A stretch of DNA of 64,000 nucleotides from Jaapia argillacea MUCL 33604 (lineage: Eukaryota > Basidiomycota > Agaricomycetes > Jaapiales > Jaapiaceae), in assembly GCA_000697665.1 (NCBI GenBank), contig KL197717.1, forward strand, positions 897,950 to 961,949, read 5' to 3'. Both the position numbers and the translations under genes were made by a program. Below are positions 1-11,137 of the stretch, one piece after another. How positions within the stretch are numbered: position 1 is the first letter of the stretch; the number at the start of each line of letters is the position of its first letter. Under the pieces are notes generated by a model that was given only the letters and a program-made list of their open reading frames with translations, had not been told where the DNA came from and made no database searches.

Positions 1-52
1 TCTGTGCCTCAACGCCGGCGAGGGCGAGGAGGTTCAGAAGGGTGAACACCAT
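1..52 (-). CDS. 5' end of a secreted protein, cut by the window edge
   Basis: Read on the minus strand from ATG at 52, the frame gives MVFTLLNLLALAGVEAQ and runs off the window. This is a short N-terminus, a hydrophobic core and an Ala-x-Ala-like end, as in a fungal signal peptide. Only 17 codons are visible, so neither family nor true start can be confirmed. A chance open frame is possible. Confidence 0.35.
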   Translation of the reverse strand, partial: MVFTLLNLLALAGVEAQ

Positions 53-920
53 TTCTTAACTTGAGGTAGATTCTCAAATGTGATGGTTTAAGTAGCAGCA
101 AGGAGCCTGCATGCAACCTAGGCTACCCGGTGCCAAGATCAATTCGATCCCCAGAATGACCCAAGGAAAAAAAAATTGTTACCGACGAACCAGCGAAAGA
201 GGATGGATGAATCACTAGGTATGAGAGGGATCATGAGCCTCTGTTAAAATTCTTCCGCTGCGAGAAGCGAGAAGACTTCCTTCAAGATGCGAGCGAGACC
301 ATGCATGTGAGGTGAAGGCTGCCTCTTCTATGTCTCGACAATTGAATTGTGGAGGAACAAGACGACCCGAACGGACCGGGGGAAGGAGCTCCTTCCCTTG
401 GAAATGTAGGCAGTTGACGGGGTTCGTGAGTTGGCAATTGGCCGAGGATACTGATGTCGTGCATTGCTGCGGGACAATAAGACTGAATGACCTTGCAAAG
501 AGTCGTGCCCTCGATGGGGGACAACACGCACTATCTCTCAGTGTGCTGAGAGATCTCAGAGGAGAACCTATGGCTCCTAAGGGTCCAAGAATTAAAGATC
601 CCATGTGGTGACAGCTTCTAAGTGACATGGAGCTGAACGAGATTAGACAGGACCGCAGTGTAAGGACCCGAAAGAGCTAGGATGTTGACATATTCAACCT
701 CGAAGTTGAGTTGAATGACCATGAGGCTGAGTCGTAGATGAATCCTGAAATTCTGACCGACCACCAGCCAAGCACCAGCAGCAACTTTTTCAAGGTTCGA
801 AGTTGATGTCCAAAGGGGATCCAAGTGGCGTGAGAATCTATTTTTCATCGCACTGTCCAAGACTGATTGACTCCCGAACGTCGATTGAACGTTGGCTCTC
901 CCTTTCACATATTGGCAACC
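53..920. other. Intergenic, no gene recognised
   Basis: Several short frames overlap on both strands but none shows domain-like composition or splice-consistent extension. It should hold the divergent promoters of the edge gene and the epoxide hydrolase. No regulatory motif stands out. Confidence 0.5.
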
Positions 921-2182
921 ATGACTTGGAATCTCCCTGCCGGGGTCTCCTCGCGCTTTGTACTAGTGAACGACCTCAAAATGCATGTTCTTGAAGGGGG
1001 AATCGCAGGAGACGGAGTAGAGGGAGATGGCAAGCAGCGACCAATGATCCTCCTTCTCCATGGCTTCCCAGAACTATCCTACTCTTGGAGGAAAATTATC
1101 ATTCCGTTGGCCATCGTAGGATATCGTGTTATCGCCCCTGATCAACGCGGTTACGGTGCAACTCAGTGTGCAAATCTGGAGGACAGTGAGACTCCCACCA
1201 TCAGATACGAAGACGATATCTCTCCATTCCGGATGTTGAATCTGGTGAAAGATGTCGTCGCATTGGTATATGCGCTGGGATATACATCTGTGGAAGCCAT
1301 CGTAGGGCACGATTTTGGATCTGCCGTGGCTGCCCATTGCGCTCTCATCCGTCCTGACTTGTTCAGGTCGGTGGTCCTGATGAGTGCTCCTTATCCAGGA
1401 CCGCCTACCTTGCCATTTGATATTCTTGCTACTTCATCAGACTCGTCCGTCAGCCAACCACCCTCGTCACTTGCTCCTCGCGTCGATGCCCAACTGGCGG
1501 AGCTCCACCCACCGCGAAAGCACTACACCACTTACTTATCTACCTCCTCGGCCAATTTTGACATGCACAATGCACCGCAAGGATTGCAGGCATTCTTGCG
1601 AGCCTATTTTCACATGAAGAGTGTTGACTGGGATGGCAATAACCCATATCCTCTATCCTCGCCCACCGCATCCTCGCTCGCCGTCATGCCTCATTACTAC
1701 ATCATGCCCTTGGGGGAGACAATGCCAGAAGTCGTTGCTCGACATGCTCCTCTCGCAGAGGAGATCGAGACAAACCATTGGCTCACGGATGACGAACTGC
1801 GTGCCTATGTCTCCACCTACTCGACCACCGGCTTCCAAGGAGGGTTGAACTGGTACCGATGTATGACATCGTTATCTCCTTCATACACCTCGGAGCTTGC
1901 TGTTTTCTCGGGGAAGACGATCGAGGTGCCCGCGATGTATATTGCCGGAGGGAAGGATTGGGGCATTTATCAGAATCCCGGAGCTGTTGAGAGGATGCGT
2001 GATGTCGTTTGTCAGAAAATGGACGAGGAAGATTTCGTCTTGATCCACGGCGCAGGACACTGGGTGCAGCAGGAGAAGCCGGAGGATGTAGTGTACCATA
2101 TTCTACGGTTTTTGAAAAAGGCAAGCACATTTGGATTCTTCAAACCCTTTTCCATAATCATGTCGGAATCAAGGCAAAGTGA
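921..2182 (+). CDS. Epoxide hydrolase-like alpha/beta hydrolase
   Basis: The protein reads MTWNLPAGVSSRF from ATG 921, which has a good context (ggcaaccATG). It shows the oxyanion motif HGFPE near residue 40, the nucleophile motif VGHDFGS with Asp (so an epoxide hydrolase or dehalogenase rather than an esterase), a cap-domain NWYR typical of soluble epoxide hydrolases, an acid in GGKDWG, and the catalytic His in GAGHW. The expected reaction is hydrolysis of an epoxide to a vicinal diol through an Asp-ester intermediate. The open frame runs on to 2456, but the family normally ends just after the ILRFLKK helix. A GC-AG intron at 2121-2173 would end the protein as FLKKAK at 2182. No other intron is evident. 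Aromatic substrate breakdown with the neighbouring dioxygenase is possible but unproven. Confidence 0.85.
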
Positions 2183-2856
2183 TACAGGAGGCGAAATATG
2201 GTCGTGTCGCATTCATGTTTGTCCAAACAGTGATTATATGCTCATTGGTAGAATGGTTCCTCCTCCTGAGGATCGTCAACCACTCCCGATCTGCATGGCT
2301 GAGGGTCATTCAATCGTTGGGGCACTCTCGGTCCCGGAAGCACTGATCACCAATCTCTGCCAAAGAGATCCGATGCGTCGCCATCTCAGTTGCCAATCGC
2401 CTTTACGTGGCGAGCCTACAATATCGGGTAGGACGTTGATCCACCTATCCAGATGAGATTGATGGGTGCGATGAGTCTTAAGAGCAGCGTAACGAATGCG
2501 CGTTTTACGGGCACTTGTCTGCAGTGGTGATTTTCTTCATGATCAGATCGCAGCTCAAGCATGAGGGGGGATCGCATTGCATTTTTGGAAGACTGTAGAT
2601 TGGTCACCCGCGAGTATTTCTGGGTCTAGTCTATGCTCTTCGAAGTACAAGCTGCAAAGACTGATCGAGTTCGACTGCGAAGACAAATCCGAGATGTTAG
2701 TAATGTGATGTGTGTTTACCTTATCTGGTCTTGCATCCTCCATGGTTTTGGGTCAGAGGACTCAGACGCCGACGACATGGATAAATGGTTACCCAAGCTG
2801 GTTTATAGTCGTTACTATCTTCGTCTCCTTCCCCACCACCATCCCCTCCTACATCC
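2183..2856 (+). other. Intergenic between epoxide hydrolase and dioxygenase
   Basis: No supported gene. It should contain the 3' end of the hydrolase transcript and the dioxygenase promoter. Small frames here have no family signature. Confidence 0.45.
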
Positions 2857-4241
2857 ATGTCCGATCCAGTCAAACCTGTCCAGAACAAGGCTGTCTCCAA
2901 TGGCATCCCCCCTCCTGAGTTGGATCTGCCCGTAGGTCATACAATGCTCGTCTTTCAAAGACGGTGACTTCACAAAGATTGTAGTTTCCGGACCGACCTG
3001 AGATCATTACGGACAACTTGATGAAACTGACGACACTGGTCCCCAATGAGTGAGCTCAGGTTCGTGACCCAGCGAAGTCGAAACTCACAACTTGGTTGCA
3101 GACGGAACAAGTTCATCTTCCAGAAACTCATCGGTCATTTGCATCAGTTTGTCAGTGAGACAAGGTGCGCCCCGCCTTACTCGATCGCCTTCTTCTGTGC
3201 GTTGACCAAGGTGATCCACAGCATCACCACCGAGGAATGGATGAACACCATCCAGTTCTTGACTCGAACTGGCCAAACCTGCACACCACTTCGTCAGGAA
3301 TTCATTCTTCTTTCAGATGTCTTAGGCGTCTCTGCTCTCGTCGATGCATTGAACAACCCTCCGGTGAGCGGGGGCACATCGAGTAGCGTGCTTGGACCGT
3401 TCTTCACCGAAGATGCACCTGATGGTACGTTACAATCCAACTTCTCGACTTTCTCGTACGGGTTCTGAATGTGTTACAGTGGAGCTAGGCGCCTCCATTG
3501 CATCCGAAGGAAAAGGCCAATACATGTACGTTGAAGGTCGTGTGTTATCAACGGATGGAAAACCTATCCCCGATGCCGTGATTGAGACATGGGAAACGGA
3601 TGAATTTGGTACGTCAATGAAATTTCTGCTTCGGTAGTCCTCGACTTGACCTCTGGATCTGTAGGATTCTATGATACCCAATACGCTGATCGTCCTCAAG
3701 CGGACTGTCGAGGCCGTCTCCGATCCGACAAGGATGGAAAATATGGCTATCGGGCAGTCGTCCCCGTTGCCTATCCAATTCCTGGCGATGTACGGCACTC
3801 TTATACTCTCCCCGATGCATTCATTTCTCACATGAGATGGCGATAGGGTCCCGTTGGTGATTTGCTGCTACTCCTCGGCCGCCACAACATGCGACCCAAC
3901 CACTTGCATATGATGATCGAAGCCCCTGGCTATCAGAAACTCACAACCGCATTCTATCCTGAAGGCGATACCTATCTCTCCAGCGATGCCGTGTTTGGTG
4001 TGAAGAAGTCCCTCGTGGTGGTACGTCCTTGTCTTCCTAAATGTATCCGCCATCCCTGACCCTCTTATCACCCCTCCGCCAGAAACTCACGGACGTAAAC
4101 GATGATGGTGAAGCTCGCAAGCGTGGTTTCCCCAAGGGCGGTTCTTTCAAGCTTCTGCAATTCGATCTCATTTTGGTTGAAGAGGAGCAATCGAAAGCCG
4201 CTCGTTTGCAATACGCAAGGGAGCATGGTGTAAAAACATAA
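2857..4241 (+). CDS. Intradiol ring-cleavage (catechol/hydroxyquinol 1,2-) dioxygenase
   Basis: Eight exons: 2857-2931, 2985-3049, 3102-3164, 3222-3424, 3480-3608, 3665-3789, 3847-4020, 4083-4241. They join in frame to 330 residues, the usual size for fungal catechol/hydroxyquinol dioxygenases. The N-terminal dimerisation region reads NKFIFQKLIGHLHQF and TTEEWMNTIQFL. The four Fe(III) ligands are visible as Tyr in FYDTQYADR, Tyr in PVAYPIP, and both His in RPNHLHMMI. The enzyme cleaves catechol-type rings between the two hydroxyls to give a cis,cis-muconate (or maleylacetate precursor) in the cytosol. The sequence alone does not decide catechol versus hydroxyquinol. All introns are 50-62 nt GT-AG. 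Confidence 0.95.
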
Positions 4242-4334
4242 AGCAATGTATGAATGGCCAAAGTTTGTATACTAGGGACTTCAATGTCATTTTACACTCT
4301 TGAATTTTGAGTATGGCGCTGGTCCCGGGCCAGC

Positions 4335-4340
4335 AAAAAA
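4335..4340 (-). terminator. Pol III terminator of the initiator tRNA
   Basis: An A6 run on the plus strand gives T6 on the minus strand, 24 nt past the 3' end of the tRNA, as expected for RNA polymerase III. Confidence 0.75.
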
Positions 4341-4363
4341 CTATTCCAATTCACGGCCTTCTA

Positions 4364-4436
4364 TAGCAGCGACTCGTCTCGATCGAGTGACCTTGGGGTT
4401 ATGAGCCCCACGCGCTTCCGACTGCGCCACGCTGCT
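4364..4436 (-). tRNA. Initiator tRNA-Met (anticodon CAT)
   Basis: Full cloverleaf on the minus strand: acceptor AGCAGCG/CGCTGCT with discriminator A, D-stem GCGC/GCGC, anticodon stem-loop TGGGG-CTCATAA-CCCCA, and T-arm ACTCG-ATCGAGA-CGAGT. Initiator hallmarks are the A1-T72 pair, consecutive G:C pairs next to the anticodon loop, and A instead of T at position 54 (ATCGA rather than TTCGA). It closely resembles yeast initiator tRNA except for one extra D-loop base. No intron. This is the cytosolic initiator, which is not formylated. Confidence 0.95.
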
Positions 4437-4711
4437 GGTAACGTAACCCATGGCAAATAGCAAATCTGTACATGATCTTAGCAGATGTCGAGTACAGTGT
4501 TCGCCGCCACGACACGGAGATGGAACTGTTCTGTGGGAATCCCTTCCCTCTGGACCGTGCTGTACAGCTGCGTAGAAGTCACATGAAGAACGTATACATA
4601 ACATACAGCCCTTATCGAAACACGAAGAGTAACCAGTGCGGTGGATGGGCGGAGATGGTACATTAGCGTAAGTAGGGTACAAGGGAGGAAGCCAACGGGT
4701 TGTACATGAGT

Positions 4712-5831
4712 TTATTTGATTCTTGGTAGCGTGCCGCGATAGCCGGGGTCCTTCTTCGAGCGGAGATCTCCCAAGACACGGCCAGCCTTCAAGGTCGCAA
4801 CGGCATCTGTACGAGGGAGGGTAGAGAAGCAAGTATAAGAATCATCTCGACGAAGCAAAGGAACAATATGCATTTACACTTATCGCCACTTGGATCCTGA
4901 GCTTGCAGCTTCCGTTTGAGTAATACGGCCGGAAGCAACATGCTCATGTCCCTCTTCCCATCTAAACACAGTTTGAATATTTCCTCCCAGTTTGTCAACA
5001 AGAATCGTTCCTCCACCGGACTCTCAACGCGTCCGCCTTCGGTGTGACCGGGGATCACACTGTCCCGGACACGGACACGGAATACTGAGACGCCGACACC
5101 ACCGTTTCTCATAACGGAGTTGCGGTCGGCTGCAAGGGCTGAGTTGATTGGGTTGGTCCAGTAATCTGGGTGGAAAGGCTGGACTGAGCATGATAGGAAG
5201 GTGAACATTTGGACTTTCGGGGCTTTAGGGTCTGTGTTGTATGCGACATCGATATCCAGGAAGTGCGTGTGTACTCTCTCAGGATGGATTTCTACCTGGA
5301 GAGCTTGGACTATGGCAAAGTCAATCAAGCTTCGGTGGATCTGAGCCACGAGGTGAAGGGCAATTGGAATATCAGTGGAGGAATTCACCGATGTTTCGAC
5401 GACGGACTTACCAAAGACCACTTCCTCACATCCTTGAGAACTGTGAGTAAATCTTTGCCTGTTCCGTCTCCGATGGTGAACCTTTGCTCGTTCACGCCAC
5501 CAGTTATACTTCCAACAATCATATCTGGATTTTCGCGTTGCATCTGACCTGCAGCACGAAGTTTGGCCTCCATCTTACACGCTTCCTTATGATTCGACCA
5601 ATGGGCCCGTTGGCAGTCCTTATTCTGGGTGGAACAGGGGACATTTCATGATGCGATAACGGAAGAACGAGACGCGAATACCCACGCAGTATACGGCATA
5701 GCGACAGCCTGGTTCGAGAATTCATTGGGTCAGTTCTGGAAGAAACATGGGGAAAGAGATACCATACCAGCGCATTTCATCAGCTTTTCTTGCCCTTTAC
5801 CGCAGTTCCAGCACTTGAGGTTTTCCGACAT
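4712..5831 (-). CDS. MYND-type zinc-finger protein
   Basis: Five exons on the minus strand (5831-5768, 5708-5686, 5624-5412, 5340-4890, 4806-4712) join to 281 residues. The N-terminal MYND finger is complete: CWNCGK, MKCAGCRYAVYC, then NKDCQRAHWSNHKEAC, matching C-x2-C, C-x2-C, YC-x3-CQ, W-x2-HK-x2-C. The MYND coding is split over three exons, one only 23 nt. The remainder contains KWSL-IHRSLIDFAIVQAL, a pattern common in agaric MYND proteins, and ends GTLPRIK. MYND fingers bind proline-rich partners or accompany other enzyme domains; no SET or other catalytic motif is seen, so the role is unknown. The last donor (GTGGCG at 4889) is weak but keeps frame. Confidence 0.88.
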
Positions 5832-6401
5832 GATACGGTAGGTCTTAAAATGCTGTAAAAGCGAGGCGAGCTAGTATGCTAGCTGGTGACCTGTGAGGGG
5901 CGTGTCCGTGACAGTGGCGATACGTGACGTCACGTGTTTAATCGCCGCTGCTTCGCTTGTCGCCCTCGTCCAAAGCAACCTCCGCCGAGACTATATGAGG
6001 TTACAGAGACATTCCCAAGAAAATCGAAAATAATTAAAATTCATAAAACGACGCAGTACCCGGCAGACCTTCCCAAGGAGATGATCATTCAAGGTCATAA
6101 GCCACCGCATCTTCGCGACAACGATCGCGGGACTCGATAAGCAGAGACAGTCCAGACGAAATCAAGTCACTTGGAGGTAGGACATGGGTGGAAGTGTTGC
6201 ATGGGTCAATGGATAGAAGCGGTGAGAAGTTTACCAAATAAGCTGGAACGACCAACCAGTCAACGAAACCTCAAGTTCCTGAGGTCACAAGCTCGATAGC
6301 CAAGGCGAGTGCAAGTACAGTGTTTCCGTCGATGGCAGCAACAGCGACTGGGTCGCTGCCTCCTCCGCACGTCCAACAGATCCCTTCTCATCACCAACCC
6401 G
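5832..6401. other. Intergenic, no gene recognised
   Basis: Lies upstream of the MYND gene and downstream of the cyclo-ligase gene. Frames here look random; no RNA gene or repeat seen. Confidence 0.45.
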
Positions 6402-7563
6402 TTACTCGACTTTTGAGACGTGATCACCTTGTATAACACCGTCTGGAGTGATGATAGCGTCCATCTTCCAATCATGCTCCCCGATTGGGACCACGCCTGA
6501 TTGAAGGATTTGTTCGCGGAGGGAGAGTGCGACTACGTGGGCGACGATTGCGAAATGGGGGGTTGATATATCAGGGCAGGCGTCACACGGGGAAGAGGAC
6601 GACAATTCAAGGGCGGTATCGGTGTCATTGGCGGAGGGAGATGTGGCATGTTAGACAGTCGTCGATCAGAGAAAGAAGGGAGAAAGACAAACCTAACGAA
6701 GGTCTCCTTACGTCGACTTTCGAGGAGATGCAATTCGTGATAAAGCGATCGTAATAGCCTTTGCCGTGACCTAGACGAGAAAGAGAAGGGTCGAACGCTA
6801 CGCCTGTTTAAGTGGGGGATGAGTGAGACGATGGTAGGGTCAGATGGGTACAGACCTGGGAGGAGGATCATATCGAGTGGTTCAGAGACTTCGTCCAGGG
6901 CTATAAATTTAACACGAGGGTCAGAATTGTATCGTAAAGCCATCTCGCAACATGACCGTGAAGAGATGTGGGTTCACGTATCCTACCTACAACCTCCAAA
7001 AAAGCTGACCAGGAATCAGAGAAAGGAACTCGCAGAAGACTTACCACTCTCCCTCCTCTTACCCTTCCACTCCCATCCCGGCTCACTAATCCCCCACAAT
7101 CCAGCGGGGAACGATCTGAGGTCCTCCTCACTGTACACCTTTAGAAAATCCATCTTTGGCTCGGAGTTAGGTACTGGGGGGTGAATCTTGGGCACGAATA
7201 GGGCTTTGCCTCGAGAATGAGATAGGTTCCATGTAGAAATAAGTGGGGGGATGCAGATTAGAACCGGGTATGGTCACCTGCTCGCAAGATTTCCAACACA
7301 ATTGAGGAAGTATCGACTTCGCCAGTTGGCATACTCAGGTAACAGCTGATGGATTTGGCAGCATGAAAACTGGGAAGTGAAAGTATATGGGATGTTATTG
7401 CTTGTGCTGTGGGTGTATCAATGGAAATTAGGTGGGGACGGATGGAGGGGAAGCTCGACGAACATTGTAATTGGATTTCCGCGGTAGGTACCGCGGAGAG
7501 CGTAGCAGACAGAGCCTTTCGCAGTGCCTTCTTCTGTGCTCTGAGGGGTGTAGTTGCTGCCAT
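6402..7563 (-). CDS. 5-formyltetrahydrofolate cyclo-ligase
   Basis: Minus-strand exons 7563-7278, 7203-7045, 6900-6856, 6803-6693 and 6532-6402 join to 243 residues. The N-terminus MAATTPLRAQKKALRK has the Arg/Lys-rich ATP site of the family. LFVPKI, LDMILLPGVAFD, the hallmark RLGHGKGYYDRF and the C-terminal HDWKMDAIITP are all present. The enzyme uses ATP to convert 5-formyl-THF to 5,10-methenyl-THF in one-carbon metabolism. Two introns are long for this window (144 and 160 nt). The last was placed by needing the SLVALSLREQI join, with a CTAAC branch site before acceptor CACGTAG. The gene is divergent from the PIG-P gene, 129 bp between start codons. Confidence 0.93.
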
Positions 7564-7692
7564 CGTGAAGCCACTGAAGGGGACAATGGATGTGCGAGAG
7601 AAAGGTGGTATGTCGGCATCTCGATTGTCGACAACATGCAAGATCAACCATTGGGACATCTCGACACATCGTACGCTTTCTTTCTCGTGGCC
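7564..7692. promoter_or_regulatory. Compact divergent promoter (cyclo-ligase / PIG-P)
   Basis: Only 129 bp separate the two oppositely oriented start codons, so both promoters must share this space or overlap the 5' exons. No clear TATA box is visible. Confidence 0.45.
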
Positions 7693-8377
7693 ATGTCACG
7701 AAACGACGGCTCATCCTCTCCACCACCTCCGACATCTCCAACCTCCCCACTTGCACAGTATCCACCACTCCCGCCCCTTCAAAATAAATCCCTCGCACCA
7801 GAATTCTACGGTTTTGCAACCCTCATCTCCACTTACCTTCTTTTCGTCGTCTACCTGCTTTGGGCACTCCTACCCGATGAATGGATAGTTTGGCTGGGAG
7901 TCGAGTGGTATCCTAGTCGGTAAGTGTTTTGAATTGTGTCACTTATCGTTAGGACTGCTTACCATCAACTTTTTTATGGCAGCGAGTGGTCCTTGTTAAT
8001 CCCAGCGTACACCATCGTGGTTATCCTCTTGACATACTTTACCTACTTTGCGCTGGCGATACGTGCGACACCTGCATTCAATGATTTGAGCACTATGATA
8101 GGTGAGTTGACTCTCGTCTCTTCCGTCTTTCCATTCCCCTCTCGTACTCCTCCCTCCTCCCTACCTACGAAAGTCTCATTTTCAACCATGTATAGACCTC
8201 AAATCTCACGTCCCAAAGAATCTGGATGCTACAAAACCACACCAATATCTCTCTCACTTACAAAAAGACGGAGCTATGAGGGAGATGCATGACGTCCCCA
8301 TCGGACTGGTCAATAGGATCTTATATTGCAATTCCAAGACAACCTCACATCTTACCGCCGAGCGCAAGTCAACATAA
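7693..8377 (+). CDS. GPI19: PIG-P, GPI-GlcNAc transferase subunit P
   Basis: Three exons (7693-7919, 7983-8101, 8196-8377) give 175 residues. After a Pro/Ser-rich N-terminus come two hydrophobic helices in the PIG-P arrangement: GFATLISTYLLFVVYLLWALLP, then a W-Y-P-S-R turn and EWSLLIPAYTIVVILLTYF. The C-terminal MHDVPIGLVNRILY matches the conserved PIG-P ending (D-I-P-I-x-x-VN-x-x-L-Y). The subunit belongs to the ER complex that transfers GlcNAc to phosphatidylinositol, the first step of GPI-anchor synthesis. An upstream in-frame extension exists, but the ATG at 7693 gives the family-like N-terminus. Confidence 0.92.
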
Positions 8378-8675
8378 CCAATGGTTTCTCCCCCATAATT
8401 CGTGCGATGTCCGGTCATTCGAGGACATCGCGATATGATTGGACTGGAACCAACCTGTCCCCTCCTCCCCATCTTATATGTCACAAATGTAACCCTCTGT
8501 CGATGATACAAGGAACCTCTGGCCGCAGCTATCCAGCTTGCGGGCCACAAGCAGCATCCTGAGTGGCAGGCGGAAGGTCCACTTTCCGGAACGAGAGGGC
8601 TGATTGATTCTTTGGCTCAGCGCCCCCTAGATGAAGCATTCGCCGATTCAGTGGTCGTCATATATCCCATCACTT

Positions 8676-9456
8676 CTACATCGTCTCCCCGAGACTTCGC
8701 AACCTCCCCGCCCACTCTTCAACAGCCGCGATCACGCTCGCTGTCATCGCAGTCGCGCCAAATATGCCTCCCTCCGTCTCCACCGTTTCACAAGTCGCCT
8801 CGTGCAGCTTCGATGATCCAGTACCACAAGCATCCACCACAAGCAAACAATCAAACCCTCTATCATTCGCGTCCCTCATCGTCCCACTCACACATACATC
8901 AGTCGTCACCCCAACGATCACCAAATTCCTCACTTCCCTCACTTTTAATAACAACTCGAAATCGGTATAACAAAAGGCTGATTTGCCTGGTTTGTCGATG
9001 ATGGGTTCACCAGGAACGGGTGTTAACTCGTCGATGATGTCGTGACCACGCTCTCCACGTATGAGGAGACGACTCATCGGGCCTTGGTCGCCGATCCCGA
9101 TACCGGTTGGGTTGTTCCGCGATCGAATGAGTTCGCGAGAGGTGAGATCGAAAAGGTCTGCTCGATGGCCTTCTCGAGTGTGGAAGATTGGAAAATTGTG
9201 CCGACGGAAGAGGGTTGGGAGTTTTTGGATTTGTGGGATGGTCCGGCGGGTAGGCTCAAGTGAGTATCCTTGATACTCGAGGTATCCTCCCGGAGTGCAG
9301 ACTGGAAAGGAACGTCATCAGCCTTAGGGCAAGGCAGTCGTTGTCGTCTCAGTGCTCACAGTCGTTCTACATATCGATTATAACTAATGCAGTTCGGCTT
9401 GGTGTGAATTGTCCGTGGAGAGGCCATTTGTATGGACGCGCATTCACGAACAACAT
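8676..9456 (-). pseudogene. Isochorismatase-family cysteine hydrolase with an in-frame TAG
   Basis: Two exons (9456-9360 and 9301-8676, 58-nt intron) join to a 241-codon frame. It starts MLFVNARPYKWP, then TALVIIDM. The next codon, 9369-9367, is TAG where the family has Gln (DMQxDF). The frame resumes NDFCTPGGYLEYQGYS, FHTREGHRADL, GIGDQGPMSRLLIRGE, EPIIDKPGKSAF and VGVTTDVCV. The catalytic Asp, Lys and Cys are all present. Relatives are biuret/ureidoacrylate-type amidohydrolases. Everything except one CAG-to-TAG change looks intact, so this is a very recent nonsense allele, a sequencing error, or read-through. A start after the stop would lose the catalytic Asp. Confidence 0.82.
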
Positions 9457-9751
9457 GGTGACGATCGAGGTGATTATCCACCTGCTGTATAAAGCTGTTA
9501 TCGAGGTTCTATCCTTGGGCGAGGATCATGGCTTTACTTTCTTGAGGTACTACGTTTAAAAACGCGAAGGGGGCGAGCTACTTTCGTGCCTCGCATCAGG
9601 AGATTCGCCGAGTAATGGGCGCTTGAATTCTCTGTCAGTCGATACCCCCGAGTCTCAAACTATCTGCCTGCCAAGCAGCACCGACGCGCCTACGTCGCGC
9701 CTGAAGCCATATTCCAGTGGATATATTCTAAGCAAACATCAGGTCTAATGT
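9457..9751. other. Intergenic between two minus-strand genes
   Basis: No gene or RNA recognised. Contains the promoter of the isochorismatase-family gene and the 3' end of the alpha/beta hydrolase. Confidence 0.4.
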
Positions 9752-11137
9752 TCACAGTTTGCTCAAAGGTTCCTTCCGAGTCAAAGCGAGAGCAATAGCG
9801 TCCGCAAGGCCTTTGGGAGCCATTTGGACGACCTAGTGTCACCACGGAACCCAGGTAGTCAGAGTAAATCCAAGAAGGAAAAACAGGCGAAATTTACCAG
9901 ATGACCTGCACCCGCTACCCTTTGAACGCTCGCGAGTCTTCCATCGGCCGCGACATCGATGACATCTTGGTGGACTTCTTTCTTCCTAAGAACGAGACTC
10001 CCATCAGTCCATGGTTAATAAAGAAGCAAATGGTACGAACAGGTAGTCGTTGATTGCCCCATAGATGATGTGGACCGGTTGGACCAAACATGCGTGTTTA
10101 AGGTATCTGTAGGCGATCTTGCGCCCGTTGAAATCTTCGTAGCAAGCCTACACCAACGGGGTCAGATAGGAATCAAGTTATCTTGATACTGATGCGACTT
10201 ACCACCTCCTGCTTTTTCGTACAGGTGAGGGTCACACCTTCTATCTTGTCAGGATACTGAGCAGTTGGGAGCGGGCGTAATCCATACTCCTGCACAACAT
10301 CCCATTATGACACTGAAACCCTTTCCTGATGACAAGATGTAGAACGTACTACGTAGAGTCGCAGGACTTCTGGATCCCACGACTTGAAAGCGGGTCGAGA
10401 TGCAAAAGCCTGGTGTGCATGAGCTTTTGAAGGCCATATGTCTCTTCGTACTTGAGCACCCTTGGAAAGGAAGTTACCCATGTCGTGCTCGAACGGAGCG
10501 GCCATGAGCATCGGGTCGACGAGTATCAGTGCTTGGTATTTAACCTTGGGCTGAAAGGTCGGTGTCGTCAAGCTTTGTTACACGAATAAGAATGAGTCCA
10601 AGTCGAGTTATAGATCGGTGGAACTGACATTGAAATGGCTCCCATCGAGTGGCCAATGCCAACGAGACGGTGCTTCGAGAAATCCACGTCCACACCTGTC
10701 CCATAGCCAGTCAAGAAGCAATGCAAGATGAACCCATAATCCGACACCCATCCGACTACATACTCCAAAAAATTAGGTCTGAGACTCTCCAGTACTCTCG
10801 AAGCACAATACTCGGACTCACAATACTGGTCATACCCCCACAACAGTTCCTTTTCATTCAATATTGCCGCATCGCCATGATTTGGACAATCAATAGACCA
10901 AGCCTCCCTAATCTTCAACCTTCCGTTATGGGCGAGATGCTGTAAAGTCGGTTCCCAGCATTCTTTATGATAACCTGTTGCATGAGCGAAGATGAGGGTG
11001 ACGGCATTTGGGTCCTGTGAAGCGTCGAAGCCAGTAAAGCGATAACGTTTTGCTACAGTTCTGAGAGGGTAGTTCGGTCGTGGATCAAAGGTGAAAGTGT
11101 CGGCTGATAATGAAGACATTTGAGCGAGGCGATCCAA
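9752..11137 (-). CDS. Alpha/beta hydrolase (AB_hydrolase_6 / LPX1-like)
   Basis: Multi-exon minus-strand gene. The first exon holds LIFAHATGYHKECW (oxyanion loop) and the nucleophile elbow GHSMG. Following exons read VKYQALILVDPML, then YGLRPLPTAQYPDK and CYEDFNGRKIAYRYL. The catalytic His lies in AGAGHLVVQMAP and the stop is at 9752. Introns were placed by GT-AG and frame; for example, the second exon starts LTTPTFQPK after a phase-2 intron. Two in-frame starts are possible, 11137 (MDRLAQMSS) and 11119 (MSSLSADTF). Members of this fungal family include peroxisomal lipase-like proteins, but no C-terminal PTS1 is seen (it ends EPLSKL). Substrate unknown. Confidence 0.85.

Noticed and set aside
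215-908. Several overlapping 60-137-codon frames on both strands
   Set aside because: They overlap each other, have no family motif and no consistent splice extension; treated as chance.
6533-6943. Minus-strand frame MALRYNSDPRVKF as its own coding exon
   Set aside because: The cyclo-ligase frame only works if this region is split by introns; the piece before ALDEVSEPLD is intronic.
9042-9263. Plus-strand frame reading TTHRALVADPDTGWVV and DWKIVPTEEGWEFLDLW
   Set aside because: It looks protein-like but lies opposite the isochorismatase-family exon, whose motifs are unmistakable; taken as an antisense shadow.
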